Below, in pieces: positions 46,458 to 55,453 of a DNA stretch of 64,000 nt. Position 1 is the first letter of the stretch. Each line of letters begins with the position of its first letter. Origin of the DNA: Shouchella rhizosphaerae. GTDB taxonomy: Bacteria; Bacillota; Bacilli; Bacillales; Bacillaceae_D. The position numbers were made by a program, and so were the translations under genes. The notes under the pieces are model-generated. The model saw only the letters and a list, made by a program, of their open reading frames with translations. It was not told where the DNA came from and made no database searches. The DNA lies in contig NZ_FRBS01000001.1 of assembly GCF_900142675.1 (NCBI RefSeq), positions 620,001-684,000 on the forward strand. The letters are read 5' to 3'.

Positions 46458-47018
46458 AACGGCCTCCTTCCTTCTCGCAAGTCGGCTTCCTCTCACTTTT
46501 ATTATCCTAAATAAGACTCGATAATGAAAGAGATATGGACTAAAAACGAAGGATTTTATAACGGATTGGCGTCGCCTCGCAAAAATAGCCGGTTAACACT
46601 GTCCGTTTCTATCGTACGCGCAAAGGTGAGGAAGCGACCATGGCTAAATGCCGCTTATCATCAGCAATCAGTACATTGCCATTATGAACCTAAATCTTCT
46701 CCGTTTGTACCCTAAACTGTCGCTCAACTGTTGTAGAAACTTTTCGTCACGTCCTCACCCCACTGATAAACTGTTAAACGTGATTAATTTCAGTGGTTAG
46801 AAAAAAGTATTATCGCCGAACTCGAAGGCTGAAATGTTTCCAACTCATCGGCCATCGTCGTATCAAAGGGAAGCTTTTGTTTGGGAAGGAAGCGGATGGT
46901 AGCGCCCTTCTCCCCTTCCCATTTGGGAGCGCTAATTTTTTTGAATTTAGCTGTATAGCCGAGAAAAAACAGGGCAAACTACGAGCAGCTAACTCATAAT
47001 AAAAAAGGAGCGTTTGGC
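46458..47018. other. 561-base region without a supported gene
   Basis: Upstream regions of fadH and the MarC gene. Two short plus-strand frames (46524-46715 and 46793-46999) have no ribosome site and unlikely residue composition. A terminator-like hairpin at 46900-46942 shows that some plus-strand transcript may end here. Confidence 0.55.
46900..46942 (+). terminator. Terminator-like hairpin without an upstream gene
   Basis: TAGCGC at 46900-46905 pairs with GCGCTA at 46929-46934, followed by A and seven T. Inner pairing is weak. Confidence 0.5.
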
Positions 47019-47612
47019 ATGGTGTCGTTTTTCATCCACGCGTTCGTTTCAATTTTTGCGATTCTTTACCCCATAGGCAATCTCTCTGTGCGGCTAGGGC
47101 TCGCCCATATAAAAGGGGATACTCAACGAATACATAAAGCAGCAAAAGCCATCCTTGTTGTTTTAGGAGCCTTAACTACGTTGTTACTGCTGGAACAATG
47201 GCTGTTACTGCTTTATAACATTTCCATTGAAGCCTTTACGATTGGCTGTGGGCTATGTTTATTAGTGATTGGTTGTAAATTGCTGCAAGGGAAAACGAGG
47301 TATCGCAGCAAGCAAAAAACCATTTTCGCTACAGTTGCTAGCCAAGGCGCTGCCGGTGCAACGATGTGCTTAACGGCGAATCAGAATCACCGCTGGTTTT
47401 ATGTGCCGATTACCTTTTTAGCATTCGTGAGTGTGCTCGTTTTATCGCTTTTGCCCCTCTTGGTTGCGAATTGGCTTCGTGGGCGCACGGGGCAAAAGGG
47501 CCTATCGTTGGTGAAACGAGCAACAGGTGTTGCCTTAACGGTGATTGCGATTGAAATGGTCGTCATGGGCTTTGCCGATATCCTTCCGTCTTTTGAACAA
47601 GAAGCAGCATAA
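47019..47612 (+). CDS. MarC-family integral membrane protein
   Basis: 197 residues, six helices. FAILYPIGNLSVRLGLAHIK and IGCGLCLLVIGCKLLQG are the MarC/UPF0056 blocks (the usual P-x-G-N-x-P core is here PIGNLSV). Once thought to export drugs, the family has no confirmed role. AAGGAG precedes the ATG; a terminator follows the stop. Confidence 0.85.
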   Translation: MVSFFIHAFVSIFAILYPIGNLSVRLGLAHIKGDTQRIHKAAKAILVVLGALTTLLLLEQWLLLLYNISIEAFTIGCGLCLLVIGCKLLQGKTRYRSKQKTIFATVASQGAAGATMCLTANQNHRWFYVPITFLAFVSVLVLSLLPLLVANWLRGRTGQKGLSLVKRATGVALTVIAIEMVVMGFADILPSFEQEAA

Positions 47613-47614
47613 AG

Positions 47615-47645
47615 AAAAAGATTGCCGGCTAAGGCAATCTTTTTT
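47615..47645. terminator. Bidirectional terminator between marC and ypwA
   Basis: Stem AAAAAGATTGCC/GGCAATCTTTTT, 6-base loop, T run on both strands. Confidence 0.9.
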
Positions 47646-47649
47646 GTTG

Positions 47650-49152
47650 TTAAGAAAGTTCGTATAGGTTGCTGTATTTCTCGGTTAAATAGGATAGTAA
47701 AGGCTTGGCGTCGATCGATTTCCCAGTAATATCAGCAATGATTTCTTGCGGTTTTTTTAAGCTGCCATAACGGTGAACGTGCTTTGTCAGCCATTCGCGA
47801 ATAACGCCGATCTGTTCTTGTTCAAGCAATTGATCGAAATTTGGCAAATCGTTTAACATCGCTTGCTTCATTTGTGCCGCGTATATGTAGCCAAGTGCAT
47901 ACGAAGGAAAATAGCCAAAGGACCCGGATGACCAGTGGACGTCTTGGAGGACGCCTTCTCCATCGTTTTCAGGTCGAATGCCTAAATATTCTTCCATTTT
48001 ATCATTCCATAGACGTGGCAAGTCTTTGACTTCAATTGTCCCTTCAAACAGGCCTTTTTCTAGTTCATAGCGCAAAATAATGTGTAGGCAATAGGTAAGT
48101 TCATCTGCTTCAATACGAATGAGGGATGGCCTAGATTCGTTTAAAGCAAAGTAAAAGTCCTCAAGCTCGACATCGTCAAATTGGCTGCCGGCATGTTGTT
48201 TTAAAAGGGGATACACGTTTTTCCAGAAAGGAAGCGATTGGCCGACAAATTTTTCAAAGAACAATGATTGCGACTCATGTATACCCATAGAAGTGCCACC
48301 AGATAGAGGCGTTCCGATGAACTCGTGATCGATGTTTTGCTCATAAAGGGCGTGGCCGCCTTCATGGATTGTGCCAAGCAAGGCAACGCGGAAGTCATGT
48401 TCGTTGTATTTAGTCGTGACGCGGACATCATTTGGGTTAATGCCAATCGCAAATGGATGGACCGTTTCATTTAGGCGTCCTTTGTCAAAATCGTAGCCAA
48501 TATGTTTTAGTACAGCGTGGCTAAGTTTTTCTTGGTCCGCCTTCGGGAAATAAGCATAGAGCGGCGCTGTATTTGGCTGTTTCTTAGCGTTAGACACCTT
48601 TTTTACAAGTGGAATCAATGCTGCTTTTAGTTCTGCAAAGACTCGGTCGAGTGTATCGGTGAAAACGCCTGGCTCATAATCATCGAGGAGCGTGTTGTAC
48701 GGATGACCTTCATAGCCACGGTACTCAATAAACTTCTTGTTGTATGAGACTAATTCTTCCAAGTAGGGCTGGAACATCGCAAAGTCGTTCTTTTCCTTCG
48801 CCTCCTCCCACACCGACTCGGCTGTCGATTGCAACATGACATATGCTTTAAACTCGTCAGCAGGAATTTTCGTGTTGCGGTCATACGTTTTCTGGCAATG
48901 TTCCTTTGATTTTAACACTATATCCGACAAATCCGTAGCTTTATCCAATGCAGCGAGCATGTCTTTCATCTGATCGGACACAGACATAGCAAACACTTCA
49001 GCGGATAACGTACCAAGCACTTCAGCACGCTGTGGGACGCCTGCTTTTGGCGCGCCCGTACGACCATCCCAAGCCATAAGCGCCATTGCTTGCTTATAGT
49101 GGTTGATTTTTTTTACGTATTCAAGAAACTTTTTTTGGATATCGTTTTCCAT
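47650..49152 (-). CDS. ypwA: Metal-dependent carboxypeptidase, Taq type (M32)
   Basis: 500 residues. The zinc motif HEGGHALYEQ and the third ligand region GIHESQSLFFE define peptidase family M32; DPY-like N-terminal helices and the C-terminal SSGSFGYFPSYALGYIYAAQ are also conserved. Removes C-terminal residues from peptides in the cytoplasm. The ATG at 49152 is used (AAAGGTGG upstream); a GTG 15 bases earlier overlaps the ribosome site. Confidence 0.93.
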   Translation of the reverse strand: MENDIQKKFLEYVKKINHYKQAMALMAWDGRTGAPKAGVPQRAEVLGTLSAEVFAMSVSDQMKDMLAALDKATDLSDIVLKSKEHCQKTYDRNTKIPADEFKAYVMLQSTAESVWEEAKEKNDFAMFQPYLEELVSYNKKFIEYRGYEGHPYNTLLDDYEPGVFTDTLDRVFAELKAALIPLVKKVSNAKKQPNTAPLYAYFPKADQEKLSHAVLKHIGYDFDKGRLNETVHPFAIGINPNDVRVTTKYNEHDFRVALLGTIHEGGHALYEQNIDHEFIGTPLSGGTSMGIHESQSLFFEKFVGQSLPFWKNVYPLLKQHAGSQFDDVELEDFYFALNESRPSLIRIEADELTYCLHIILRYELEKGLFEGTIEVKDLPRLWNDKMEEYLGIRPENDGEGVLQDVHWSSGSFGYFPSYALGYIYAAQMKQAMLNDLPNFDQLLEQEQIGVIREWLTKHVHRYGSLKKPQEIIADITGKSIDAKPLLSYLTEKYSNLYELS

Positions 49153-49227
49153 TTTGCTTATTACCACCTTTCTATTTTCTACAATAGCAAGGCTTGTATC
49201 GTTTGGACAACTATTTTATAAGCGATA

Positions 49228-49236
49228 TGGTACACT
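49228..49236 (+). promoter_or_regulatory. Promoter of yneR
   Basis: Extended -10 TGGTACACT about 25 bases before the start codon; no well-spaced -35. Confidence 0.45.
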
Positions 49237-49261
49237 AAACAACGGATAGGAGTGGAAACAA

Positions 49262-49570
49262 ATGAACATTCATGTATCGAAGCAAGCGGCTGCTTTCTAT
49301 AAAAGAGAAATGGAATTGCCTGCAGGCGCGATTCTTCGCCTGTATGTTCGTGTTGGTGGTGTTGGCTCTGGCGGTTTTTCAGTTGGTATTATGAGAGAAG
49401 AGGAACTTAATAACCGCTATTATATCGAATCTGGCTCGCTTTATTTTACTGTTTCAGAAGATGATTTCTGGTATTTGGACGGCATGACCATTGATTATGA
49501 CGCTGACTTGGAGATGATCGTCTTTCAGCAGCCACGTTTTGCTGATTTGCACCATCCACTGGAAACGTGA
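49262..49570 (+). CDS. yneR: HesB/IscA-like protein YneR
   Basis: 102 residues. LRLYVRVGGVGSGGFSVGI and FWYLDGMTIDYDADLEMIVF follow the HesB/YadR fold, but the three cysteines of true A-type Fe-S carriers are absent, as in B. subtilis YneR. A role in Fe-S assembly is therefore doubtful. GGAGTGG precedes the ATG. Confidence 0.85.
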   Translation: MNIHVSKQAAAFYKREMELPAGAILRLYVRVGGVGSGGFSVGIMREEELNNRYYIESGSLYFTVSEDDFWYLDGMTIDYDADLEMIVFQQPRFADLHHPLET

Positions 49571-49739
49571 CAAGGTTGTTGATGTAGATGGCAAAGCTGG
49601 GTTTTAAACGAAATGGACTTTTTATAAACGGGTAGCGACCTGAATCTACGAAATTTAGGCGCTTTCCCGCTTACGGCGATAAGCCAAAAGGATTCCCCTT
49701 CTGATCTTATGCTCCTTTTTTGCAATACGGGTAAAAGTT

Positions 49740-50300
49740 TTAGTCATTCTTTTGGGCCACAATGATATACACGGGTTGATTAGCCACTTTAGCTTGAAGA
49801 TAAAAAGCTTGGACGATATCAAAACCAGCACGAAGAATTTCTTCTTTCATCTTTTCCGATGAAACTCGCGGGCCAGTTGATAACTCTGCCTCCTCTAATT
49901 CAATACAGAGAAACACGCCTTTGCTTTTTAAGACCCTATATATTTCACCTAATGCGAGCGAAAGTGGTTTCACTTCGTGAAGCGATATGGAAGCAACTGC
50001 CTTATCGACTTTTTCGTCATCTAGTTGTATATCTTTGAAATCTGATACGAGCGTTTTTATATTGGTTATGCTTTGTTCCTTCGCCTTCATTTCCAAGTAC
50101 TTTAACATCTCTTCATCAAAATCGAGTGCAATGACTTCATCTACATACTTAGAAATGGGAAGACTTATATAGCCTGCTCCTGCTCCAAGATCTAATAATG
50201 TATCCTCTTTATGAAGGGATATAAACTGAAACAGCTCATCAGCAGAGGGACGCTTTATCTTCTCCAAATTAGTTATTTTTCTATTTAATTTCTGATTCAT
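49740..50300 (-). CDS. Class I SAM-dependent methyltransferase
   Basis: 186 residues. The SAM-binding motif I is TLLDLGAGAGYISLPISK, the acidic end of strand 2 is IALDFDEEMLKYLE, and SISLHEVKPLSLALGEIYRV carries motif IV to V. A UbiE/Methyltransf_11-like small-molecule enzyme; substrate unknown. The ATG at 50300 is preferred because AGGAG lies 7 bases before it; an ATG two codons earlier is too close. Confidence 0.85.
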   Translation of the reverse strand: MNQKLNRKITNLEKIKRPSADELFQFISLHKEDTLLDLGAGAGYISLPISKYVDEVIALDFDEEMLKYLEMKAKEQSITNIKTLVSDFKDIQLDDEKVDKAVASISLHEVKPLSLALGEIYRVLKSKGVFLCIELEEAELSTGPRVSSEKMKEEILRAGFDIVQAFYLQAKVANQPVYIIVAQKND

Positions 50301-50392
50301 GGTCATTCTCCTTTTATTATAGATATTTAGACTCTGTTATAACTTTAATTAAGTCATGACTTATTGTCAACATTTTTGTCTATTGAACAAAG

Positions 50393-50431
50393 AAACCCCC
50401 ATGCCTGATGATAAATGGGGCATGGGGGTTT
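50393..50431 (-). terminator. Terminator of the T-box-controlled MFS gene
   Basis: Thirteen-base stem AAACCCCCATGCC/GGCATGGGGGTTT, then TTTCTTTG on the minus strand, 43 bases after the MFS stop. Confidence 0.9.
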
Positions 50432-50473
50432 GTGACATCTTCTTTTTTATAACGTTGTTTATGTTGCCCTTTT

Positions 50474-51727
50474 CTAATTGGTATCAGAGGCTTGCAGTGC
50501 ATGTTCCTCAGAATAATATGCTGCTTTCGATGGTTGTGTATTGCAAATAAACAATATTATTGTCACAACAAACATAAGGAGGCTTCCGCACACAAGGATG
50601 AAGCGAATAGAGATGAATTCAGCCATCATTCCAAAAATGATCGTGCCAATAATGATGAAAAACGCCTCGATGAAACCATAAACACTACCAACACGCCCCA
50701 TCATGCTAATTGGAACATTATTTTGGTAAAATGTGTAAAATCCTGTATTCATAAACGCCATTGAAAATGATAAAGTAAAAAAGCCAATTGCTGCCGTTAA
50801 AAAAATAGTTGAAAAAGCATATATGATATAACCGACGGAAATCATCAAGGCTCCAAGACCGATTAGCCAAGAGGTAGCTACTTTTTTAACAATGAGTATG
50901 TTTACAAAGGAGCCTACAATGATGCCAACACCCGCAATACTTACTAGTAATCCATAATCTCTTTCTGATAAAGAAAGCACTTTTGTTGAAAATGCCGCTT
51001 CCAATGAATCGATCGCAGTTGCCAAAACCATTACCCCACTAAATAGGAAGTAAATGACCATAATATACACGTGTTTACGACTAAAATCTACGACTAATTG
51101 CCAATCAAGTTTTAAGATCTTCAAGCTTATTTTTTCTACTTCCGCTTCCATAACATCATCTTTTTCAAGATTAGGCATGAATAATGTGAGTAGTGCTGAT
51201 AAAAACAGAGCGATGGCATTCATGTATACCGCAAAATTGGGGGTGCCAATCATAAACATCATCCCTGCAATAGCAGGCCCAATAACAAATGCCCCAGAAT
51301 CGATGAAGCTTCGAAGAGAATTAAACCGTTTTCTTTGGTCCCGTGGGATTAACTTCGTAATATAAGTCATGGATGTAGGCTCATACATGGAACTAGCTAT
51401 ATTTATTAAGAAGACAATGCCGTATATTGCCCAAAGAGAGGATAATGAAGGAAGTACAGCAATAAACACTGCTTGGAATATAGCGCACCATACCATAAGG
51501 TGCTTTTTATTTAATCGGTCAATTAGACTCCCTGACCAAAAGGTGGTAAACAATGCAGATAAAGCGCGAAGTATATATAGACCCGAGACAGCCATTACGC
51601 CCATCCGGTCAAGAACAATTAAATTTAATGCGATAAAATACACCCATTCTCCTATACTGGAAATGCCAATACTAGACAATAAAATGGACGGGTATTTCCA
51701 CGACTTTATAAACTTTTTTATACGCAT
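50474..51727 (-). CDS. MFS transporter under T-box control
   Basis: 417 residues, 12 helices. The sequence resembles the MFS group that includes macrolide and siderophore exporters (LIDRLNKKHLMVWCAIFQAV as the motif-A loop, FNSLRSFIDSGAFVIGPAIA at helix 5). AAAGGAGTGG precedes the ATG at 51727; an in-frame GTG four codons earlier overlaps the ribosome site. It lies behind a full T-box leader, so expression should follow the charging level of one tRNA. An amino-acid or peptide-like substrate is inferred from that. Confidence 0.88.
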   Translation of the reverse strand: MRIKKFIKSWKYPSILLSSIGISSIGEWVYFIALNLIVLDRMGVMAVSGLYILRALSALFTTFWSGSLIDRLNKKHLMVWCAIFQAVFIAVLPSLSSLWAIYGIVFLINIASSMYEPTSMTYITKLIPRDQRKRFNSLRSFIDSGAFVIGPAIAGMMFMIGTPNFAVYMNAIALFLSALLTLFMPNLEKDDVMEAEVEKISLKILKLDWQLVVDFSRKHVYIMVIYFLFSGVMVLATAIDSLEAAFSTKVLSLSERDYGLLVSIAGVGIIVGSFVNILIVKKVATSWLIGLGALMISVGYIIYAFSTIFLTAAIGFFTLSFSMAFMNTGFYTFYQNNVPISMMGRVGSVYGFIEAFFIIIGTIIFGMMAEFISIRFILVCGSLLMFVVTIILFICNTQPSKAAYYSEEHALQASDTN

Positions 51728-51766
51728 TTTTATTTCCACTCCTTTGAAAATCTAAATTTGGAAAAT

Positions 51767-52070
51767 AAAAAAACTCACCCCCAAGACTATTGTCTTGAGG
51801 ACGAGTTGTTGCGCGCCGTGGTGCCACCCCAGTTTGGCAATATGTCACCATATTCCCCTCATTAGGTACGGTATGAAGTCCATACGTATACCCTAGCTCT
51901 ATAACAGGAGCTCCTGTCACACTATCACCTACATGGGATCCAATGTGCCGCTCTGAGGCTTGCTTCCAACCATTCCTCCTTACTCCTTTTCACCAACTGG
52001 AGCTCTCTTTGAAGAATTCCTGATTGTACTCTTCTCTTCATCGCATTTTTTTGATTGTCGCTTAATGAAT
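51767..52070 (-). promoter_or_regulatory. T-box riboswitch (tRNA-sensing leader) of the MFS gene
   Basis: On the minus strand the leader shows, in order: AGTA (52030-52027) and its S-turn partner GAA (51966-51964) of Stem I; the AGAGAGC...GTTGGTG distal-loop sequence near 52010-51990; the T-box core GGGGTGGCACCACGG (TGGCACCACGG at 51826-51816); and a 14-base terminator stem (51805-51774) followed by seven T. TGGC predicts a tRNA with discriminator G. Specifier candidates are AGC (Ser, fits discriminator G) or GCA (Ala, fits the position after GAA); unresolved. A -10 TATGAT lies at 52084-52079. Confidence 0.92.
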
Positions 52071-52262
52071 GTTAGACAATCATAGCAAATCTTCACGTGG
52101 GAAGTAAAGTACTTTATACGTCAAATTATCCTTGTTTCAAGTGAATGGTCGTCGGTGGTATCCCCCACTGCAACAAGGTTTAGCTTGTTCCTGTCGCAAA
52201 GTGGAAAATTGGATGGGGCCTCTTTCCCTTTGTTGTTTGTTTTAGACCATATATAGCGCTGC

Positions 52263-52541
52263 CTAGTCTTGCAAGTCTTCTTCTGCCTCATGCAATTGAT
52301 GAGCCGCTTGGTCGAGCAAAGCCGATGAATGAGCTGCAAAAGCGTTATCCATGTTATGCTGGTGAGCAAGTGCATGTGTAAATTGTTCGCGTGCTTGCTT
52401 TAATGCCGCATTTGCATTTTCAATTTGGTCAGGGTCCATGCTATGGGTAGCTTGGCCAACCGCATGTTGTGCAGCTTGGATGGCAAGTTCAATTTGCTTG
52501 AGATCGCTGTAGCCATATACATCTTTAGGGTAATTGTTCAT
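52263..52541 (-). CDS. DUF2564-family small protein
   Basis: 92 residues, almost entirely helical, forming a likely helical hairpin. LKQIELAIQAAQHAVGQATH followed by SMDPDQIENANAALKQAREQ matches the small Bacillus DUF2564 family as I remember it. Acidic C-terminus AEEDLQD. GGAGGCAGAC lies upstream of the ATG. Function unknown. Confidence 0.75.
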   Translation of the reverse strand: MNNYPKDVYGYSDLKQIELAIQAAQHAVGQATHSMDPDQIENANAALKQAREQFTHALAHQHNMDNAFAAHSSALLDQAAHQLHEAEEDLQD

Positions 52542-52619
52542 GAGTCTGCCTCCTTTATGGCTAGCATGAACGGATTTATACCCATTTATTCAAATTAGTT
52601 AACATAATAAAAATACGGT

Positions 52620-54140
52620 TTACTTACTTTGAAAGGCTGCAATGGCGCTAAATTCTGTTTCTAGTTTTTGGTACAGGCGTTCATACATAGCAAACAGCTC
52701 TTGGTATACTTCTGTATGCTGAAGGTTAGGCTTAAAAAGGAGTGCCTGCTCTTTTTTCTCTGTTTTTGCTGCGGCAAACATATCGAGTTCCCCAATGGCA
52801 TGTTTGGCAAGCAAAACAGCTCCTAGCGCTGAAGCATGGTGAGACGGAGGCAAAGAGACATCTTGGCCAATGATATCCGCCAGCATTTGGACCCATTCAG
52901 GCGAGCGAGCAAATCCGCCTGAAGCTTGGACGCGGTCGATTGTGCCAAGGGATTGCTTCAATGCGTTTACAACGGAGCAAATGCTATAGAGGACTCCTTC
53001 CATTACAGCTCTTGCAAAGTGAGAATGTTGATGGTGCATAGAAACGCCGAAAAAAGTCCCTCTTGCATCCGGGTCCCAAAATGGAGCACGCTCCCCATTT
53101 AAAAATGGAAGAAACAGCAAACCTTCGGAACCAGCAGGAACATTGGCCGCTGACTTAATAATCGATTCATGGATAGAGCGTCCATTTGCTTCCGTTTGCA
53201 TTCCTTTTGAAAATTGGTCAATAAACCATTGCAATGCCATACCACCGTTGTTGGTCGCACCGCCTGCGATGAACTTTCCTTCTGTAAGCGCATAACAAAA
53301 TGTTCGCTGTAACTCGTCCGTCACTACGTCATCTACAAGCGTTCGCACAGCTCCACTTGTCCCAATAGTAATCGCAACCGTTCCTTTTTCTAGCGCGTCA
53401 GCGCCAATATTGGCCAATACGCCGTCCCCTGCGCCAATAAAAAAACGGCAATCCGTTCCAACTGGAAGCAGCGCTTGTGCCTCTGCTGTTAGCGGCGGCA
53501 ATTCGTAAGTTGTGGGCACGAGCGAAGACAACTTATCTTCACTAATTTCAAGAAAAGCTAATACGTCTTTATCCCATGCTTGTTTCCGTAAATGATAAAG
53601 GCCTGTCCCACTCGCCATTGAATGATCGACCACATAGTGGCCAGTCAATCGCAAACATAAATATTCTTTCATCGTGATAAATTTATACGCTTGTTTAAAA
53701 ACAGATCGCTCATTTTCTCGTAACCAGTGGATTTTGCCAATCCAAGACATCGGATGAATCGGTATTCCTGTATTTTCATAAAAATGTCTTCCTTGGCTTG
53801 TCCCTTTTAACGTTTTTATAAAAGGGGCGCAACGATTGTCTGCCCAAGTAATCGCAAGCGTCAGCGGTTTGCCGTTTTGGTCAACGGCGATGAGTGAATG
53901 CATGGCTGAGGACAAGGCAACCAATGAAACATCTTTTCCTTGTATTTGCCCTTTATTTATAACGTGGTGAAGGACTGTAAAACAAGCATCAACGACGACA
54001 TCTGGATCTTGCTCTGCATAGTTTACCTTCCGTTTTAGCAATGGATAGGCAATTTCACATGCGCAAATTTCTTCGTTGTTCGCTGTATAGAGCACGGCTT
54101 TTGCGCTCGTAGTGCCTATGTCTAAACCAATTGAATACAC
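52620..54140 (-). CDS. gntK: Gluconokinase (FGGY family)
   Basis: 506 residues. The ATPase fold begins YSIGLDIGTTSAKAVLY; SSAMHSLIAVDQNGKPLTLA and ITWADNRC form the sugar site; IGAGDGVLANIGADALEKG and ITIGTSGAVRT are the gluconokinase-type phosphate motifs; FLPFLNGERAPFWDPDARG is strongly GntK-like. It phosphorylates gluconate to 6-phosphogluconate. The GTG at 54140 follows AGAGGGGGA and starts at the conserved N-terminus. No gntP permease or gntZ is adjacent. Confidence 0.9.
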   Translation of the reverse strand: MYSIGLDIGTTSAKAVLYTANNEEICACEIAYPLLKRKVNYAEQDPDVVVDACFTVLHHVINKGQIQGKDVSLVALSSAMHSLIAVDQNGKPLTLAITWADNRCAPFIKTLKGTSQGRHFYENTGIPIHPMSWIGKIHWLRENERSVFKQAYKFITMKEYLCLRLTGHYVVDHSMASGTGLYHLRKQAWDKDVLAFLEISEDKLSSLVPTTYELPPLTAEAQALLPVGTDCRFFIGAGDGVLANIGADALEKGTVAITIGTSGAVRTLVDDVVTDELQRTFCYALTEGKFIAGGATNNGGMALQWFIDQFSKGMQTEANGRSIHESIIKSAANVPAGSEGLLFLPFLNGERAPFWDPDARGTFFGVSMHHQHSHFARAVMEGVLYSICSVVNALKQSLGTIDRVQASGGFARSPEWVQMLADIIGQDVSLPPSHHASALGAVLLAKHAIGELDMFAAAKTEKKEQALLFKPNLQHTEVYQELFAMYERLYQKLETEFSAIAAFQSK

Positions 54141-54266
54141 GAAAAAAATCCCCCTCTCCCTTCTTATCATTACGCAAATTCGCTTTTTTGTCACGGCTTT
54201 TGTGGGAATTACGTGTAGGGTAAGATGGTCAGTATTTCTGTTGATTATCTCATAAGTAGAAGGATT

Positions 54267-54560
54267 TCAAAAAGGAATTTCTTTTCGCCGCTCCCCTATT
54301 TCAGAAAACCAATTGGCATCTTTCAATTCCAGTGCAAGTAATTGCATCGTATGGTAATCCTCGTCTTCTAACGTCAATTCGGCTTTATGTATGTCTTTAT
54401 AGTAAATTAAAATCGGCGCTTTTGACCGTTCGGGATGAAGCGTATGGAAATAGTACGTTTGGTATAAAGGATCTTTGCAATGAAAGGATTTGTTTTTTTC
54501 AATCCACCCTAAAATCGTGTGATTGCCTCGTTTTATTGTTACCCACGAACCATCTAGCAT
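54267..54560 (-). CDS. Hypothetical protein, 97 residues
   Basis: Soluble, rich in tyrosine and histidine in the middle (CKDPLYQTYYFHTLHPERSK), with a helical C-terminal part (DYHTMQLLALELKDANWF). AAAGGAG lies 8 bases before the ATG at 54560. No family recognised and no operon partner. Confidence 0.65.
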   Translation of the reverse strand: MLDGSWVTIKRGNHTILGWIEKNKSFHCKDPLYQTYYFHTLHPERSKAPILIYYKDIHKAELTLEDEDYHTMQLLALELKDANWFSEIGERRKEIPF

Positions 54561-54831
54561 AGCGTGCACTCCTTTAGGTGTAGTGTTGTTTATTTTGTTT
54601 TTTTTATGTGAAATACGATAAGTGAAATTATGAGGAAAGTGGTGGAAAAGTAGAGCTACACGTATCAGTCATGGAAAGACATATGTGGCTCCACGGGGGA
54701 TCTATCAACGAACAACCTATTGTTTGCGCCCGTTTATCAACATAGCGGACTTCGTGATTCCAGGCAGTTTTATTTATGCATCATTTTTGAATGAGTTCTT
54801 GCCGGTCATTGATTCGCTCTTTCTATTTTGC

Positions 54832-55182
54832 CTATTGCTGCTTTAACAGCATGGCAGCTGGGATCCAGCCTTCCTCGCCTTTTTCAGTACGAGCAAACAG
54901 CCAGCCGTTTAATTCTTTATTGACAATAAGCCGTTGTCCTACTGCAACTGTCAACTCGTGTGCAGTATAGGATTCCAACAAATAGGCCTCTCCCTTTTCA
55001 TTTGGAACTGTTAAAAATTGTTTCGGTACCCACCCCTTCTTATGCGATTTGTCCGCTTCACAAAAAATCCACTTTGGGTAATCGGTATCTTCCTCGCCAT
55101 ATTGGACGCTCTCGCCTTTTTCTAAAATGAGTGGATCAGGATAACACGTTTGATACCTTTTAGTAACAATATATAATGACAT
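54832..55182 (-). CDS. Protein with two SH3-like domains
   Basis: 116 residues in two repeats of a variant SH3 fold: the first around SVQYGEEDTDYPKWIFCEAD and KKGWVPKQFL, the second around LTVAVGQRLIVNKELNGWLF and EEGWIPAAML. No signal peptide, so it is cytoplasmic, unlike wall-binding SH3b proteins. AAGAGGAG precedes the ATG at 55182. Probably a protein-binding adaptor; function unknown. Confidence 0.8.
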   Translation of the reverse strand: MSLYIVTKRYQTCYPDPLILEKGESVQYGEEDTDYPKWIFCEADKSHKKGWVPKQFLTVPNEKGEAYLLESYTAHELTVAVGQRLIVNKELNGWLFARTEKGEEGWIPAAMLLKQQ

Positions 55183-55453
55183 CTGACGACTCCTCTTCCA
55201 TTTTTTTTTATTATAGAAGCCAGATAACATTTCGTCAAAATTAAAAAAACATCTCCACAGTGGCGAACAATCCATGTGAAATGGCCAATAAAAAAACGCC
55301 CTGCCTAGTGGTTACTATTACCCGGCTTAAACGATGTACATGCCATGAACAGTGAGCTTATCAATCTTTTTCCCACCCCACATTCTCTTTTTCATGCATA
55401 AAAGAAGTGGCTCAACACAGACTAATGGACATGCCAATCTCGGAGTGATGCCA

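Noticed and set aside
46793-46999. 68-codon plus-strand frame upstream of marC
   Set aside because: Starts in an AT-rich stretch without ribosome site and spans a terminator-like hairpin.
55270-55453. Sigma-G promoter of the germination operon
   Set aside because: Candidates such as CATTCTC lack a matching -35 at the right distance, so none is claimed.
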